Assembly (NCBI RefSeq): GCF_002878395.1
Contig: NW_025881465.1
Location: 1-64,000, forward strand
Reading direction: 5' to 3'
Source of the DNA: Capsicum annuum
Taxonomy: Eukaryota; Streptophyta; Magnoliopsida; Solanales; Solanaceae
DNA: 64,000 bases
Position numbers and translations under genes: made by a program. Every line of letters begins with the position of its first letter. Position 1 is the first letter of the stretch. Positions 41,301 through 53,250 of this stretch are shown here, one piece after another. The notes beneath the pieces were generated by a model that ran no database searches, had not been told where the DNA came from, and saw nothing but the letters and a program-made list of their open reading frames with translations.

Positions 41301-42831
41301 AAACGGACAAAAGTGGGATGATCCCCAACCTCCCGGTCATACCTCGGTTAAATTTTTACCCACCGCATGCCCATATACTGGGCCTACCCTCGAAACCGTG
41401 AGTTATAGCACAGTTATTCAGCACGAAAATGTCCCATTCACGTATTTTTACCCGTTTGTCTACCCAAATAGCTACGAATATTAAAAAGGACCATATTAGT
41501 ATGATCCCCAACCTCCATGGCATGCCCCACTTAATTTTCGGCCCACAACACACCCGTACCCCATGCCCACCCCTTGAACTGTGGGCTATAGCACATCAAT
41601 TTGGCATGAAAATGCCCCATTCGTACCGTTTCACCCATTTGTCTACCTAAATGACCACAAATTTTGAAACAGACCACACTGGGATAATCCCCAACCCTAG
41701 CATGCCTCGATCAATTTTATGCCCACAGCACGCCTGGACCCTAGGCCCACCCCCAGAACAATAGGCTATAGTACACCAATTTAGCTTGAAATATCCCAAT
41801 TCATGTTGTTTCACCTGTTCATCCACTGAAATAGCCACAAATATTGAAATGGATCACACTGGGTTGATCCCTAAACTCACTGGTATGCCTCGATCAATGT
41901 TTAGCCTATTGCGTGCCCAGACCCCAAGCCCACCCCTGGGACCGTTGGCTATAGAACACCGATATGGCCTAAAAATGCCCCATTCATGCCGTTTTGCCTA
42001 TTTGTCCACTGTAATAGCCATGAATATTGAAACGGATTATTTTGGAATGATCCCCAACCTCCCTGGCATGCCCCAGTCGATTTTTGACTCATAGCACGCC
42101 TGAAACCCAAACTCACCCTCAGATTCGTGGGCTATAGCATATCGATTTGGCCTGAAAATTCCCGTTTGCGCTGTTTTGCCCGTTTGTCCACCTAAATAGC
42201 CACGAATATTAAAACAGACCATACTGGGATGATCCTCAACCTTCCTGGTATGCCTTAGTCAATTTTTGGCCCACAAAATACTCGATCCCAGGGACCACCA
42301 CCGGAACCGTAGGCTATAGCACATCGATTTAGCCTGAAAATGCCTCGTTCGCATCGATTTGCTCGTTTGTCCACCCAAATAGCCATGACTATAGAAACGG
42401 TCCACAATGTGAATATACATAACCTCCTTAGCACTCCTCGATCAATTTTTCACCTATAGCACACTCGGACCCGAGGTCCCCCCCCAGAACCGTGGGCTAT
42501 AACACACCAATTTGGCTAAAAAATGCCCCGTTCACGCCTTTTTAACCTTTTGTCTACCAAAATGACCATGAATATTGAAACAGAACACACTAGGATGATC
42601 CTCAACCTTCCTATCATGGTCCGATCGATTTTCATTCCACAGCATGATCGGACCCCAGGCCCACCCCCAGAACCGTGTCCTATAACACACCGATTTGGCC
42701 CATAAAGGCCCCGTTCATGCCGTTTCGCCCGTTTTTTCACCAAAATGGCCATGAATATTGAGATAGACCTTAATTTAAGAAAAACCAAAACCTCCCTGGC
42801 ATTCCCCGATCAATTTTCAGCCCACAACACG
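35316..42831 (+). repeat. 183-bp satellite array, subfamily C, block 2
   Basis: These are about 41 forward monomers with the linker cacgaatattgaaacgg. The first 8 bp are the right copy of the MITE target duplication. Period is confirmed by landmarks at 38762 and 38945 (183 bp). The acccccagaaccgtgggc form, with G where A and B usually have A, recurs through the block and is a further C marker. The block ends at the solo LTR. No gene is visible. Confidence 0.96.
36049..36800 (+). repeat. Dimeric higher-order repeat (365 bp) in subfamily C
   Basis: Two-monomer units are repeated in tandem. The variant aggctgacccc occurs at 36091 and 36456, and tgtaatc plus a degraded gattt segment (tttcaattt, tttaagttt) followed by cccaaaaaggc occurs at 36284 and 36649. 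Both marker pairs have an offset of 365 bp. Confidence 0.75.
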
Positions 42832-44530
42832 TGATATTGGGTGAATTTATTCATTTTAACGTTGCTATTCAAGCCTTTTTAGCCTTGTTTTGAGGATGAT
42901 TCGTGTGATTAATGTGGTAATAATTATATAAATGTAAATCAAAGAATCCATGTGTGCGTTTAAAATCTTTAATAGTGTTTCCACATAATTTTTGATTCAA
43001 ACTGATCATTTAGAAGTCAACCTAGAAAGCTAGTGTGACTAGCTTGAGCTAGGTGTTTGTCTAGTTTATTGTATTAGGTTCTAATGTGTTTAATGGGTTC
43101 CTAATGTTGTTATTGTATATTTATATGTAAAAAAACTTGTTGGTAATGTTCAAGGGTCAATTGGATCAAGACAAGAGTCAAAACAATAAGTTAGAAATCA
43201 AAGTGAATGAAGCCTATGCTTAGCTCGTGTTTCTAATTCTCCGTCTTAGATGTTGTGTTGTTTTGAGCTCAAAATTGTTGTGTTTAATGCTATAGGATAC
43301 TTTTTTTAATCGATTATGATGATATATGAAGGATATAAAAGCTTTAAATCAAGTATAAACAACTCAAAAAGCCTCGGAATGGCTTAACGAATGCACAATA
43401 CCAAAATTGACGCAATTTGGACACCTAGAATGTCCAGGGCACGTGTGGATGCGTGTGGGTGCGTGTGAAGGATTATTGGCATGTGATTCACACCAAAAGA
43501 CTTATAAAAGACCCAAAACAGTGTGTACATTTCATATGCCTGCTTGGCATAATCCATTCCTATGGAATACAGCGAGCGACGCATGCTCCATTTCACCCCT
43601 GGGTGTTTCACTCCAATTCAATTCCTAGACAAATTTGGCTTACCCTTATGCTATAAATACATTGTTGTATCACATTTTTACATACTTTTTGATGTCTTGG
43701 AGGATAAAGAAGGCTACCACAACTTTTTTTTAGGGTTTTATTATCTAAATTTTAGATTCTTTCATGGTTTGTATCATCAATCCAAGGGATTGAATGATGA
43801 ATATGTCCATTAAAGGCTAAAACTCCTATTCGGGATTAAGGTTACGATCATGATTACTTTCATTTAAAATTAAGTTTGTTGATTTGCTTATCAATATTGG
43901 TTCTTTGTTTATTCTTATTTTAACTATTTTAAGGCTTAGCTACCCTTAGAATACATTCATTGTCAACCTTGTGAACTCGGGAGAGGGAATAGGGAGATAG
44001 AGCATGGGAATAAGCAGAGTATGGTTTGTGTTTCCTTATTAAATATGGTATTCAAATTAGTATCTAGGACAGGGATGTACTTAGATACCTTACTTGATTC
44101 ACACGTAGAATTATATTTGAAAAGAACTTAAGTGGACTATTACATCCCCGCTCAACGATGTAGTTGTAATGTTCAACTTAGATAAAGGATTAGAGGTTGG
44201 AAAACCATGATTATGCAATTATCCATATGAATCAACAACCATGATAAGCAATTTAATGAATGAAGTTCAATAATATAGTATGATTGTTCGTAAGCCTTAA
44301 CCTTGGGCTTCTATCCATTGATTGTCATAAGTCATTACTTTACGCATTAGTTTAGTTAATTTTTAGTTTACAATTATAAAACTATATTGTTTACTTTCTC
44401 TCAATTGTTAAACTAGAATTAGAAGGGCGGCGAACAAAAGTCCCTAAGAGATCGATACTTGGGCTTTCTTGAAGCCACTTTATTACTTGATAAGACCACG
44501 TACACTTGCGTGTGCGCTTGGGCACTGTCA
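42832..44530 (+). mobile_element. Solo LTR of an LTR retrotransposon, 1,699 bp
   Basis: A non-satellite stretch starts tgatattggg and ends ggcactgtca, the TG...CA ends expected of an LTR. The flanks are acacg on the left and gcact on the right, a 5-bp target duplication with two mismatches. Removing the element and one flank restores a normal monomer (cccacaacacg then cccgaacccc). A TATA box lies near the middle. The box tccctaagagatcga lies about 80 bp before the 3' end, as often seen in plant Ty3/gypsy-type LTRs. There are no gag-pol remnants and no second LTR, so it is best read as a solo LTR left by LTR-LTR recombination. The short frames inside look fortuitous. Superfamily assignment is from recall and moderate. 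Confidence 0.75.
43652..43659 (+). promoter_or_regulatory. TATA box of the solo LTR
   Basis: The sequence tataaata lies about 820 bp into the LTR and about 870 bp before its 3' end, a plausible U3/R boundary region. Transcription from it would run rightward into the flanking satellite at 44531. Function is inferred from motif and position only. Confidence 0.5.
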
Positions 44531-45136
44531 GCACTCCCGAACCCCCAAAATCGTGGGCAATAGCACACCGCTTTGGTCCGAAAATACCCCATTCGTGCTA
44601 TTTCTCACGTTTGTCCACCCAAATGGCCACAAATATTTAAATGAACTACATTGGGATGATACCCAACCTCCCTTGCATGCCTCAATCGATTTTTGGGCGA
44701 TAGTATACCCGGACCCCGGGCCTAACTGTAGCACACTAATTTGGCCCAAAAATGGCCCCGTTTGCGCTATTTCGCCCTTTTGTCCACCCAAATGGCACCG
44801 AATATTGAAACGAACCACATTGGGACGATTCCAAATCTCCCTGGCACACTCTGATCGATTTTTGGACTACAGCACACTAGGACCACGGGCCTACCCTTGG
44901 AATCATGGGCTATAGCACACTGATTTGGCCAGAAAATGCCTCGTTCATGTCGTTTCGCCGGTTTGTCCACCCAAATGGACACGAATTTTGAAACGGACCA
45001 TACTTGGATGATTTCCAACCTCTCTGTCATGCCCTGATTGATTTTTGGCCCATAGCACGCCCGAACCCTAGGCTCACCCCCGGGACCATGGGCTTATAGC
45101 ACACTGATTTAGCTCGAAAATGCCCCATTCGCATAA
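44531..45136 (+). repeat. 183-bp satellite array, subfamily C, block 3
   Basis: Three to four monomers with C-type linkers (cacaaatatttaaatg, accgaatattgaaacg, cacgaattttgaaacgg). The first monomer lacks about 10 bp of the C-rich run just after the LTR, and another near 44727 is shortened (ggcctaactgtagcacac). The change to A-type linkers falls between 45000 and 45158; the boundary given is approximate. Confidence 0.85.
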
Positions 45137-48100
45137 TCCGTTTATCCACCCAAATGGCCACGAAAAATTAAGAAGACCACGCTGGGATGATCCCCAACCT
45201 CCCTAGCACGCTCGATCAATTTTCGGCCCACAACACACTCGGACTCTGGGCCCACCCCCAAAACCATGGGCCATAGCACATGGATTTGGCCCGAAAATGC
45301 CCCATTCATGCCGTTTCGCCTGTTTTTCCACCCAAATAGCCACATAAAATTAAACGGACCATATCGGGATGATCCCCAACCTCCCTAGCACGCCCTGGTC
45401 AATTTTCGACCCACAGCACGCTCGAAGCTCTGGCCCACCCCCAAATCTGTGGGCTATAGCACACTGATTTGGCTCGAAAATATCCCATCCGCGCTGCGTC
45501 GCCCGTTTGTCCACCCAAATGGTCATGAAAAATTAAACTCAACATTGGGATGATCCTCCCTAGCATACCCCGATCGATTTTTAGCCCACAAAACATCCAG
45601 ACCTCGGGGCCACCCCCAAAACCCTGGGATATAGCACACCGATTTAACCTGAAAATGCCCCGTTCGCGATATTTTGCCCGTTTGTCCACCGAAATGGCCA
45701 CGAAAAATTAAACAGACCATACTCGGATGATCCCAACCTTCCTGGCATGCCCTGATCAATTTTCACCCCACAGATCACTCAAACCCCAGGCCTACCCCTA
45801 AAATTGTAGGCTATAGAGCACCGATTTGGCCCGAAAATGCCCCGTTCGCGCCGTTTCACCCATTTATCCACCCAAATGGCCATGAAATTTAAAAAAACTA
45901 CTCTGGAATGATCCTCAACCTCCTGGCATGCCTCGGTCGATTTTTGGCCCACATCATGATCGGACCCTAGGCCCACCCCTAAAATCGTGGGCTATAGCAC
46001 ACCGATTTAACCTGAAAATGCCTCGTTCACGCTATTTTGCTTGTTTGTCCACCCAAATGGTCACAAAAAATTAAGTGGACCATATTGAGATGATCTCTAA
46101 CCACTTTGGCACACCTCGATCGATTTTTGGCCCATAGCACGCCCAGACCATGGGCCCACCCTCAAAACCATGGGCTATAGCACACCTATTTGGCCCGAAA
46201 ATACACCATTCGCGATGTTTTGCTCGTTTGTCCACCTGAATGGCCACGAAAAATTAAACGGACCATACCGGGATGATCCCCAACCTCCCTATAATGCCCC
46301 AGTCGATTTTCATCCCACAGATTGCTCGAACCCGGGGCTCACCCCCGAAATCGTAGGCTATAGAGAACCATTTAACCCAAAAATGCTTCGTTCGCGCCGT
46401 TTCACTCGTTTGTCCACCCAAATGGCCACAAAAAATTAAACGAAACACACTGGCACGATCCCCAACCACCTTGGCATGCCTCGGTCGATTTTAGGCCCAC
46501 AGTACGATTGGACCCTAGGCCCACCCCCAGAATCAAGGGCTATAGCACACCGATTTGGTCCAAAAATGACCCGTTCACACTATTTCGCTCGTTTGTCCAC
46601 CTAAATGATCACAAAAAATTAAATTAACCACCCTGAGATGATCCCCAACCACTCTAGCATGCTCCAATCAATTTTCGGCCCACAACATGCTTGGACCCCG
46701 GGCTCACCCCTAAAACTGTGGGCTATTGCTCACTAATTTTGATTGAAAATGCCACATTCGTGTTGTTCCGCCCATTTGTCCACCCAAATGGCCACAAAAA
46801 ATAAATGGACCACACTAGGACGAGTCCCTGTGCCCAGAATGCTTGGACCCCGGGCCCACCCCCAAAATCGTGGGCTATAGCACACTGATTTTTCCCAAAA
46901 ATAACCCGTTCGCGTCGTTTCGCCCGCTTGTCCACCCAAATGGCCATAAAAAATTAAATGGACCACACTGAGATGATCCTCAACCTCCCTGGCATGCTTC
47001 AGTCAATTTTCGGTCCATAACACGCCCTGACCCCAGGCCCACCGCCAAAATCATGGGCTATAACTCACTGATTTTGATCGAAAATGCCCCGTTCATGCCG
47101 TTTTACCCGTTTGTCCATCCAAATGACCATGAAAAAATAAACGAGCCACATTGGGATGATCCCCAACCTACCTGGCATGCCTCGATCAAATTTTAGCCGA
47201 CAGAATGCTCGAACCTCGGGTCACCCCCAAAACCGTGGGCTATAGCTCACCGATTTGTCCCAAAAAAAACCCATTCGCATCGTTTCACTTGTTTGTCCAC
47301 CCAAATAGCCACAAAAAAATAAACGAACCACACTGGGGTGATCCTCAACCTCCCTGTCACATCCCAGTCAATTTTTAGCCTACAAAACGCCTGGAACTCG
47401 GGCCCACCCCCAAAACCGTGGGCTATAGCTCAGTGATTTGGATCAAAAATGCCCCGTTGGTGCCGTTTTGCCCATTTGTCCACCCAAATAGCCACGAAAA
47501 AATAAATAGACCACACTGGGATGATCCCCAACCTCCCTGGCTCACCTCGGTCAATTTTAGGCCCACAACATACCCACACCCCTGGTCCACCCCCGAAACT
47601 GTGGGCAATAGCACACTGATTTGACCTAAAAATGCCCCGTTCGCGTCGTTTCACCCATTTGTCCACCCAAATGGACACCAAAAATTAAATGGACCACACT
47701 AGGATGATTCCCAACCTTCCTGGTACACCTTGGTCGATTTTTGGCCCACATCACGGTCGGACCCCGAGCCCACCCTCGAAACTGTGGGCAATAGAACATT
47801 GATTTGGCCCAAAAACTCCCCATTCGCATCATTTTGCCCGTTTGTCCATCAAAATAGCCACAAAAAATTAAACGGACCATATGGGACTATCCCGAACCTC
47901 TCTGGCATGCCCTAGTCGATTATTAGCCCACAGCATGCCCGAACCCCGGACCCACCCCCGACATCGCGGGCTATAGCACACCGATTTAGCCTAAAAATGC
48001 TCCCCTCATGCCATTTCGCCCGTTCGTCCACCTAAATAGCCACGATAAATTAAACGAACAACACTATGATGATCCCCAATATCCCTGTCAAGTTCCGATC

Positions 48101-49014
48101 GATTTTTGGCCCACAACACTCCTGGACCCTGAGCCCACCCCCAAAACCGTGGGCTACAACACATTGATTTGGCCCTAAAATACCTCGTTGATGTCGTTTC
48201 TCCCGTTTGGCCAACAAAATGGCCATGAAAAATTAAACGAACCACATTGGGATAATCCCCACCCTTCCTGGTATGCCCAGGTCAATTTTCAGCGCACGGC
48301 ACGTGCGGACCCCGGGCCCACCCCTAAAACCATGGGTTATAGCACATCGATTTGGCCTAAAAATGCCCCGTCCTCACCATTTCGCCCATTTGTCCGCCCA
48401 AATGGCAACAAAAAATTAAACGAACCACATTGGGACGATCCCAAACCACACCGGCATGCCCCGAACAATTTTTTGAGCATAATACGCCAAAAAACTGGGC
48501 CCACCCCCAAAAGCATTGGCTATAGCACACCGATTTGGCTCAAAAATGCCTCGTTCATGCGATTTCACCCGTTTGTCCCCCCAAATGGCAACAAAAATTA
48601 AACGAACCATACTGGGATGATCCCCAACCTCCTTGGCATGCCCCGATTGATTATTGACCCACAACAAGCTCGGACCCTGGAACCACCCCCAAAAATGTGG
48701 GCTACAACACACCAATTTGGCCCAAAAATGCCTCATTCGCGCTGTTTTGCCCATTTGTCCACCTAAATGGCCACAATAAATTAAACGGATCATACAGGGA
48801 CAATCCCCAACCTCTCTGGCACACCCCAATCGATTTTTGGCCCAAAACATGCCTAGACCCCGAGTCCACCCCCAATATCGTAGGCTATAACACACCGGTA
48901 TGGCTTGAAAATGCCTCGTTTGTGCCATTTTGCCCATTTATACACCAAAATAGCCACAAAAAATTAAAAGAACCACACTGGAATAATCCCCACCCTCCCT
49001 GGCAGGCTTCGGTG
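45137..49014 (+). repeat. 183-bp satellite array, subfamily A, block 2
   Basis: About 21 forward monomers with the linker cacgaaaaattaaacgg and gtccacccaaatggcc. It follows C without an obvious break and ends in a truncated monomer at the B junction. A shortened copy with a scrambled core lies near 46820-46840. No gene is present. Confidence 0.94.
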
Positions 49015-49100
49015 CACACCAATTTGGCCCAAAAATGCCCTGTTCGCATTGTTTTGCCCGTTTGACCACCCAAATGGCCTCAAATAAATAAAAGGACCAT
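48977..49100 (+). repeat. A-to-B subfamily junction in a 124-bp truncated monomer
   Basis: At about 49014 an A monomer (ggcaggcttcggt) jumps to gcacaccaatttggccc and continues with B features (gtttgaccaccc, cctcaaataaataaa). Core-to-core distance is 124 bp. As at 26020, the subfamily switch coincides with loss of part of a monomer. Confidence 0.8.
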
Positions 49101-52100
49101 ACTGGGAGGATCCCCAATATCCCTGGCATGCCCCTGTCTAGTTTTTGCCCATCCCACCACTGAAACCATGAGCTATAGTACATCGATTTGATTCGAAAAT
49201 GCCCCGTTTCCACCATTTCGCCCGTTTCACAACCCAAATGGCCTCGAATAAAAAAAAGGACCACACTGCGATGATCCCCAACCCACCTAGCTTGCCCCGG
49301 TCAATTTTCAACCCACGTCTCCCCTGGACCCCGAGCCCACCCCTAAAATTGTGGGCTATAGCACACTGATTTGGCTCGAAAATGCCCCATTCACGCCGTT
49401 TCGCCCGTTTGACCACTCAAATAAACTCAAATAAATAAACGAACCATACTGGGATGATCCCCAATCTTCCTGGCATGCCTCAGTCAATTTTTGGCCCATG
49501 AAACCCCTAAACCCCGAGCCCACCCTCGAAACTATGGGTTATAGCACTCCGATTAGGCCCAAAAATGCCTAGTTTGCGCCATTTGGCCTGTTTGACCACC
49601 CAAATAGCCTCGTATGAATAAACCTACCACACTGGGATGATCCCCAACTTCCCTGGCACACCCTGGTCGATTTTAGACCCACGGCACCCCCATACCACGG
49701 GCCTTCCCTCAAAACCGTAGGCTATAACACATCGATTTGGCCCAAAAATGACCCGTTCATACTGTTTTGCCTGTTTGACCACCTAAATGGCCTCAAATAA
49801 ATAAACAAACCACACTGGGATAGTCCCCAACTTCCCTGGCATGCCACGGTAAATATTTGGCCAACGGAACCCCCGGACCCCGTGACCACCCCCAAAATCG
49901 TGGGCTATAGTACACTAATTTGACCAGAAAATGTCCCATTTGCGCTATTTCATCCGTTTAACCAGCTAAATAGCCTTGAATAAACAAACGGACCATACTA
50001 GGACGATCTCAAACCTTCCTAGAATTCCTCGAACTATTTTTAGCTCGCGAGACCACAGACCCTGAGCCCACCCCACAACCGTGGACTATAGCACACCGAT
50101 TATGCTCGAAAATACCCTTTCATGCTGTTTCACCAGTTTGACTACCCAAATGGCCTCAAATAAATATACGGAGCACATTGGGATGATCCCCAACCTCCCT
50201 GGCATACCCCAATTGATTTTCAACCCATGATACCTCCGATACCCAAGCCAACCTCTAAAATATTGGACTATAGCACACCAATATGGATCGAAAATGCCTT
50301 GGTAGCGCAGTTTCGCTAGTTTGACAACACAAATAGCCCAAATAAATAAATGGACTATGCTAGGACAATCCTTAACCTCCCTGGCATACCCCAGTCAATT
50401 TTTGGCCCACGGTACACCCAAACCCCGACCCCACCCTCGAAACCATGGGCTATAGCATATCGATTTGGCCCAAAAATGCCTCGTTCACGCTGTTTCACCC
50501 ATTTGACCACCGAAATAGCCTCGAATAAATAAACATATCATACTGGGATGATCCACAACCTCCCTGGCACTCCCCGGTTGATTTTTGACCCACGACACCT
50601 TTATACCATAGGCCCACCCTCAAAACCATGGGCTATAGCACGCCGATTTGACCCGTTCGCCTGAAAATGCCCCGTTCATGCTGTTTTACCCATTTGACCA
50701 CCCAAATGACCTTGATTAAATAAACGAACCACACTAGGATGATCCCAAACCTCCCTGGCATGCCCCGATCGATTTTAGGCCTGCGGAACCCTTGGACCCC
50801 AAGGCCACCACCGAAACCATGGGCAATAGCACATCTATTTTCCTCAAAAATACCTCGTCTGCACCATTTCTCTCATTTGGCCACCCAAATTTCCTCGAAT
50901 AAATAAATGAACCACACTAGGATTATACCCAACCTCCCTGGCATCCCCTTGTTGATTTTCGACCCACAGCACCTCCGAAACCCGAGCCCACCCCCTAAAT
51001 CATAGACTATAGCACACTGATTTGGCCTAAAAATTTCCTATTCATGCCGTTTCGGCTACTTGACTTCCCAAATGGCCTCGAATAAATAATTAGACCACTC
51101 TGGGATAATCCCCAACCTTCCTAGAATGCCCTGATCAATTTTTGGCCCACGACACCCAAGACCCCAAGCCCACCCTCAAAATCGTGGGTTATAACACACT
51201 GATTTTCCTTGAAAATGCCCAGTTTGTGTAGTTTCACCCATTTGATCAGCCAAATGGCATCAAATAAATAGAAGTACCACACTTGGATGATCTCAACCTC
51301 CCCGGAATGCTCCAATCAATTTTTGGCCCACGACGCCCCCGAACACCGGGCCTACCCCCAAAATTATGGGCTATAGCACACCGATTTTGCCCGAAAATGC
51401 CTCGTTCATGTCGTTTTACTCGTTTGACCACCCAAATGGCCTTGAATAAATAAATGCACCACACTGGGATGATCCCCAACCTCCCTGTCATGCCTCGGCC
51501 AATATTTGGCCCACGGCACCCCCGCATCCTAGGCCTCTAATAAATAAATGGACCACAGTGGGATGATCTCCAACCTCCCTGGCAAGCGTCGATTAATTTT
51601 TGGCCCAACGGCACACCCAAAAACTGATCCCACCCCCAAAACCATGGGCTATGATACACCAATTTGGCCTGAAAATGCCCAGTTCACGTCGTTTCAACCT
51701 TTTGACACCCAAATAACTGTAAATAAATAAACGGACCACATTGGGATGATCCCTGTCTTGCCCATTTGACCATCTAAATGGCCTCAAATAAATAAATGGA
51801 CCACACTGGGATGATCTCCCACCTCCCTGGCTCGCCTCGATTGATTTTTGGCCACACAGCACCCCAAAAAACTGGGGCCACCCCTAGAACCATGGGCTGC
51901 GACACATTGATTTGGCCTGAAAATTACCCGTTCATGGCACATCGATTTAGTCAAAAAATGCATCGTTCGTGCCGTTTTGCCCGTTTGACCACCCAAATTG
52001 CCTCGAATAAATAAATAAACGACATTGGGATGATCCCCAACTCCCTGGCATGCCACAATCAATTTTTAGCCAATGGAAACCCCAGACCCTGGGCCCAACC

Positions 52101-52169
52101 TCAAAACTATGGCTATAGAACACCGATATGGTTCGAAAATACCCTGTTCGCGCTGTTTCGCCCGTTTGT
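49015..52169 (+). repeat. 183-bp satellite array, subfamily B, block 2
   Basis: About 17 forward monomers of B type (gaccacccaaatggcctcgaa in pieces, linker aataaataaacgg). Two very short monomers lie near the right end: about 92 bp (51463-51554) and 65 bp (51740-51804). Monomers near 51600 and 51850 share an aberrant C-rich run (cacacccaaaaactg, caccccaaaaaactg) also seen at 55451 and 62020. Confidence 0.94.
51740..51804 (+). repeat. Truncated 65-bp satellite monomer
   Basis: Core landmarks at 51740 and 51805 are 65 bp apart. The core (gggatgatccct) passes directly to gtcttgcccatttgacc, deleting about 118 bp. It is the shortest monomer I measured. Confidence 0.8.
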
Positions 52170-53250
52170 AGTTTCAAATAGACACGAAAAATTAAACGGA
52201 CAACACTGGGACGATCTCAAACTTCACTGGCATGCCCCGATCAATATTTTGCCCCCAGCACGCGCAGACCCCTGGCACACCCCTAAAACCATGGGCTATA
52301 GGACACCGATTTAGACCAAAAATGACCCGTTTGCACTATTTTTCCCTTTTGTCCACCCAAATGTCCATGAAAATATAAACGAATTACACTAGGACGATCC
52401 CTAACCTCCTTGGTACGCCCCTATCAGTTTTTCGCCCATAGCACACCCTGAACCCGGACCCACCCCTAAAATCGTGGGCTATAGCACATCGATTTGGCTC
52501 GAAAACACCCCATTTGCGTCGTTTCACCCGTTTGTCCACCCAAATAGCCACAAAAAATTAAATGGACCACCCTGGGACAATCCCTAAACTCTGTGGCATG
52601 CCCTGATCGATTTTTTGGCCCACAGCACGCCCAGACCCCGATCACTCCCCCGAAATCGTAGGCTATACCACACCGATTTGGCCGAAAAATGCCCCGTTCG
52701 CGCTATTTTAGCCGTTTGTCCACCCAAATAGCCACGGAAAATTAAACAGACCATACTAGGATGATCCCCAACCTCCCTGTCATGCCTCGATCGATTTTTC
52801 ACCCACAGTATCCCCGGAACCTAGGCCTACCCCCAAAATTGAGGGTTATAACACACTAATTTAGCTCGAAAATACCTTATTCGTGCCGTTTCGCCCGTTT
52901 ATCCACTAAAATGTCTATGAAAAATTAATCGGACCATACTGGAATGATTCCAACCTCCCTGGAAGGCCTTGATCCATTTTCGATCCACAGAATGCCTAGA
53001 TCCCGAGCCCACCCCTAAAATCGTGGGCTATAGCACACCGATCTGGCCTAAAAATGCCCCGTTCCACTATTTCGCCTGTTTGTCCACCCAAATAATGACA
53101 AAAATTAAACGGATCACACCGGGATGATCTCCAACCTCTATGGCATGCCCCGATCAATTTTTGGCCCGCAACACACCCGAACCCGGGGCCCACCCCTAAA
53201 ACTGTGGGCTATAGAACATCGATTTAGCCTAAAAATTCCTCGTTCGCACC
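52170..53250 (+). repeat. 183-bp satellite array, subfamily A, block 3 (six monomers)
   Basis: Six A-type linkers (near 52180, 52365, 52548, 52731, 52917 and 53098) form an island between B blocks. Entry is marked by an irregular gtttgtagtttcaaatag. Exit is the first gtttgaccaccta with cctcaaataaatg after 53250. It corresponds one-to-one with the six-monomer A island at 58674-59769. Confidence 0.9.

Noticed and set aside
43384..43813. Short open frames (67-83 codons) within the solo LTR
   Set aside because: They lie across the TATA region of an LTR, overlap on both strands, and show no recognisable protein motif.
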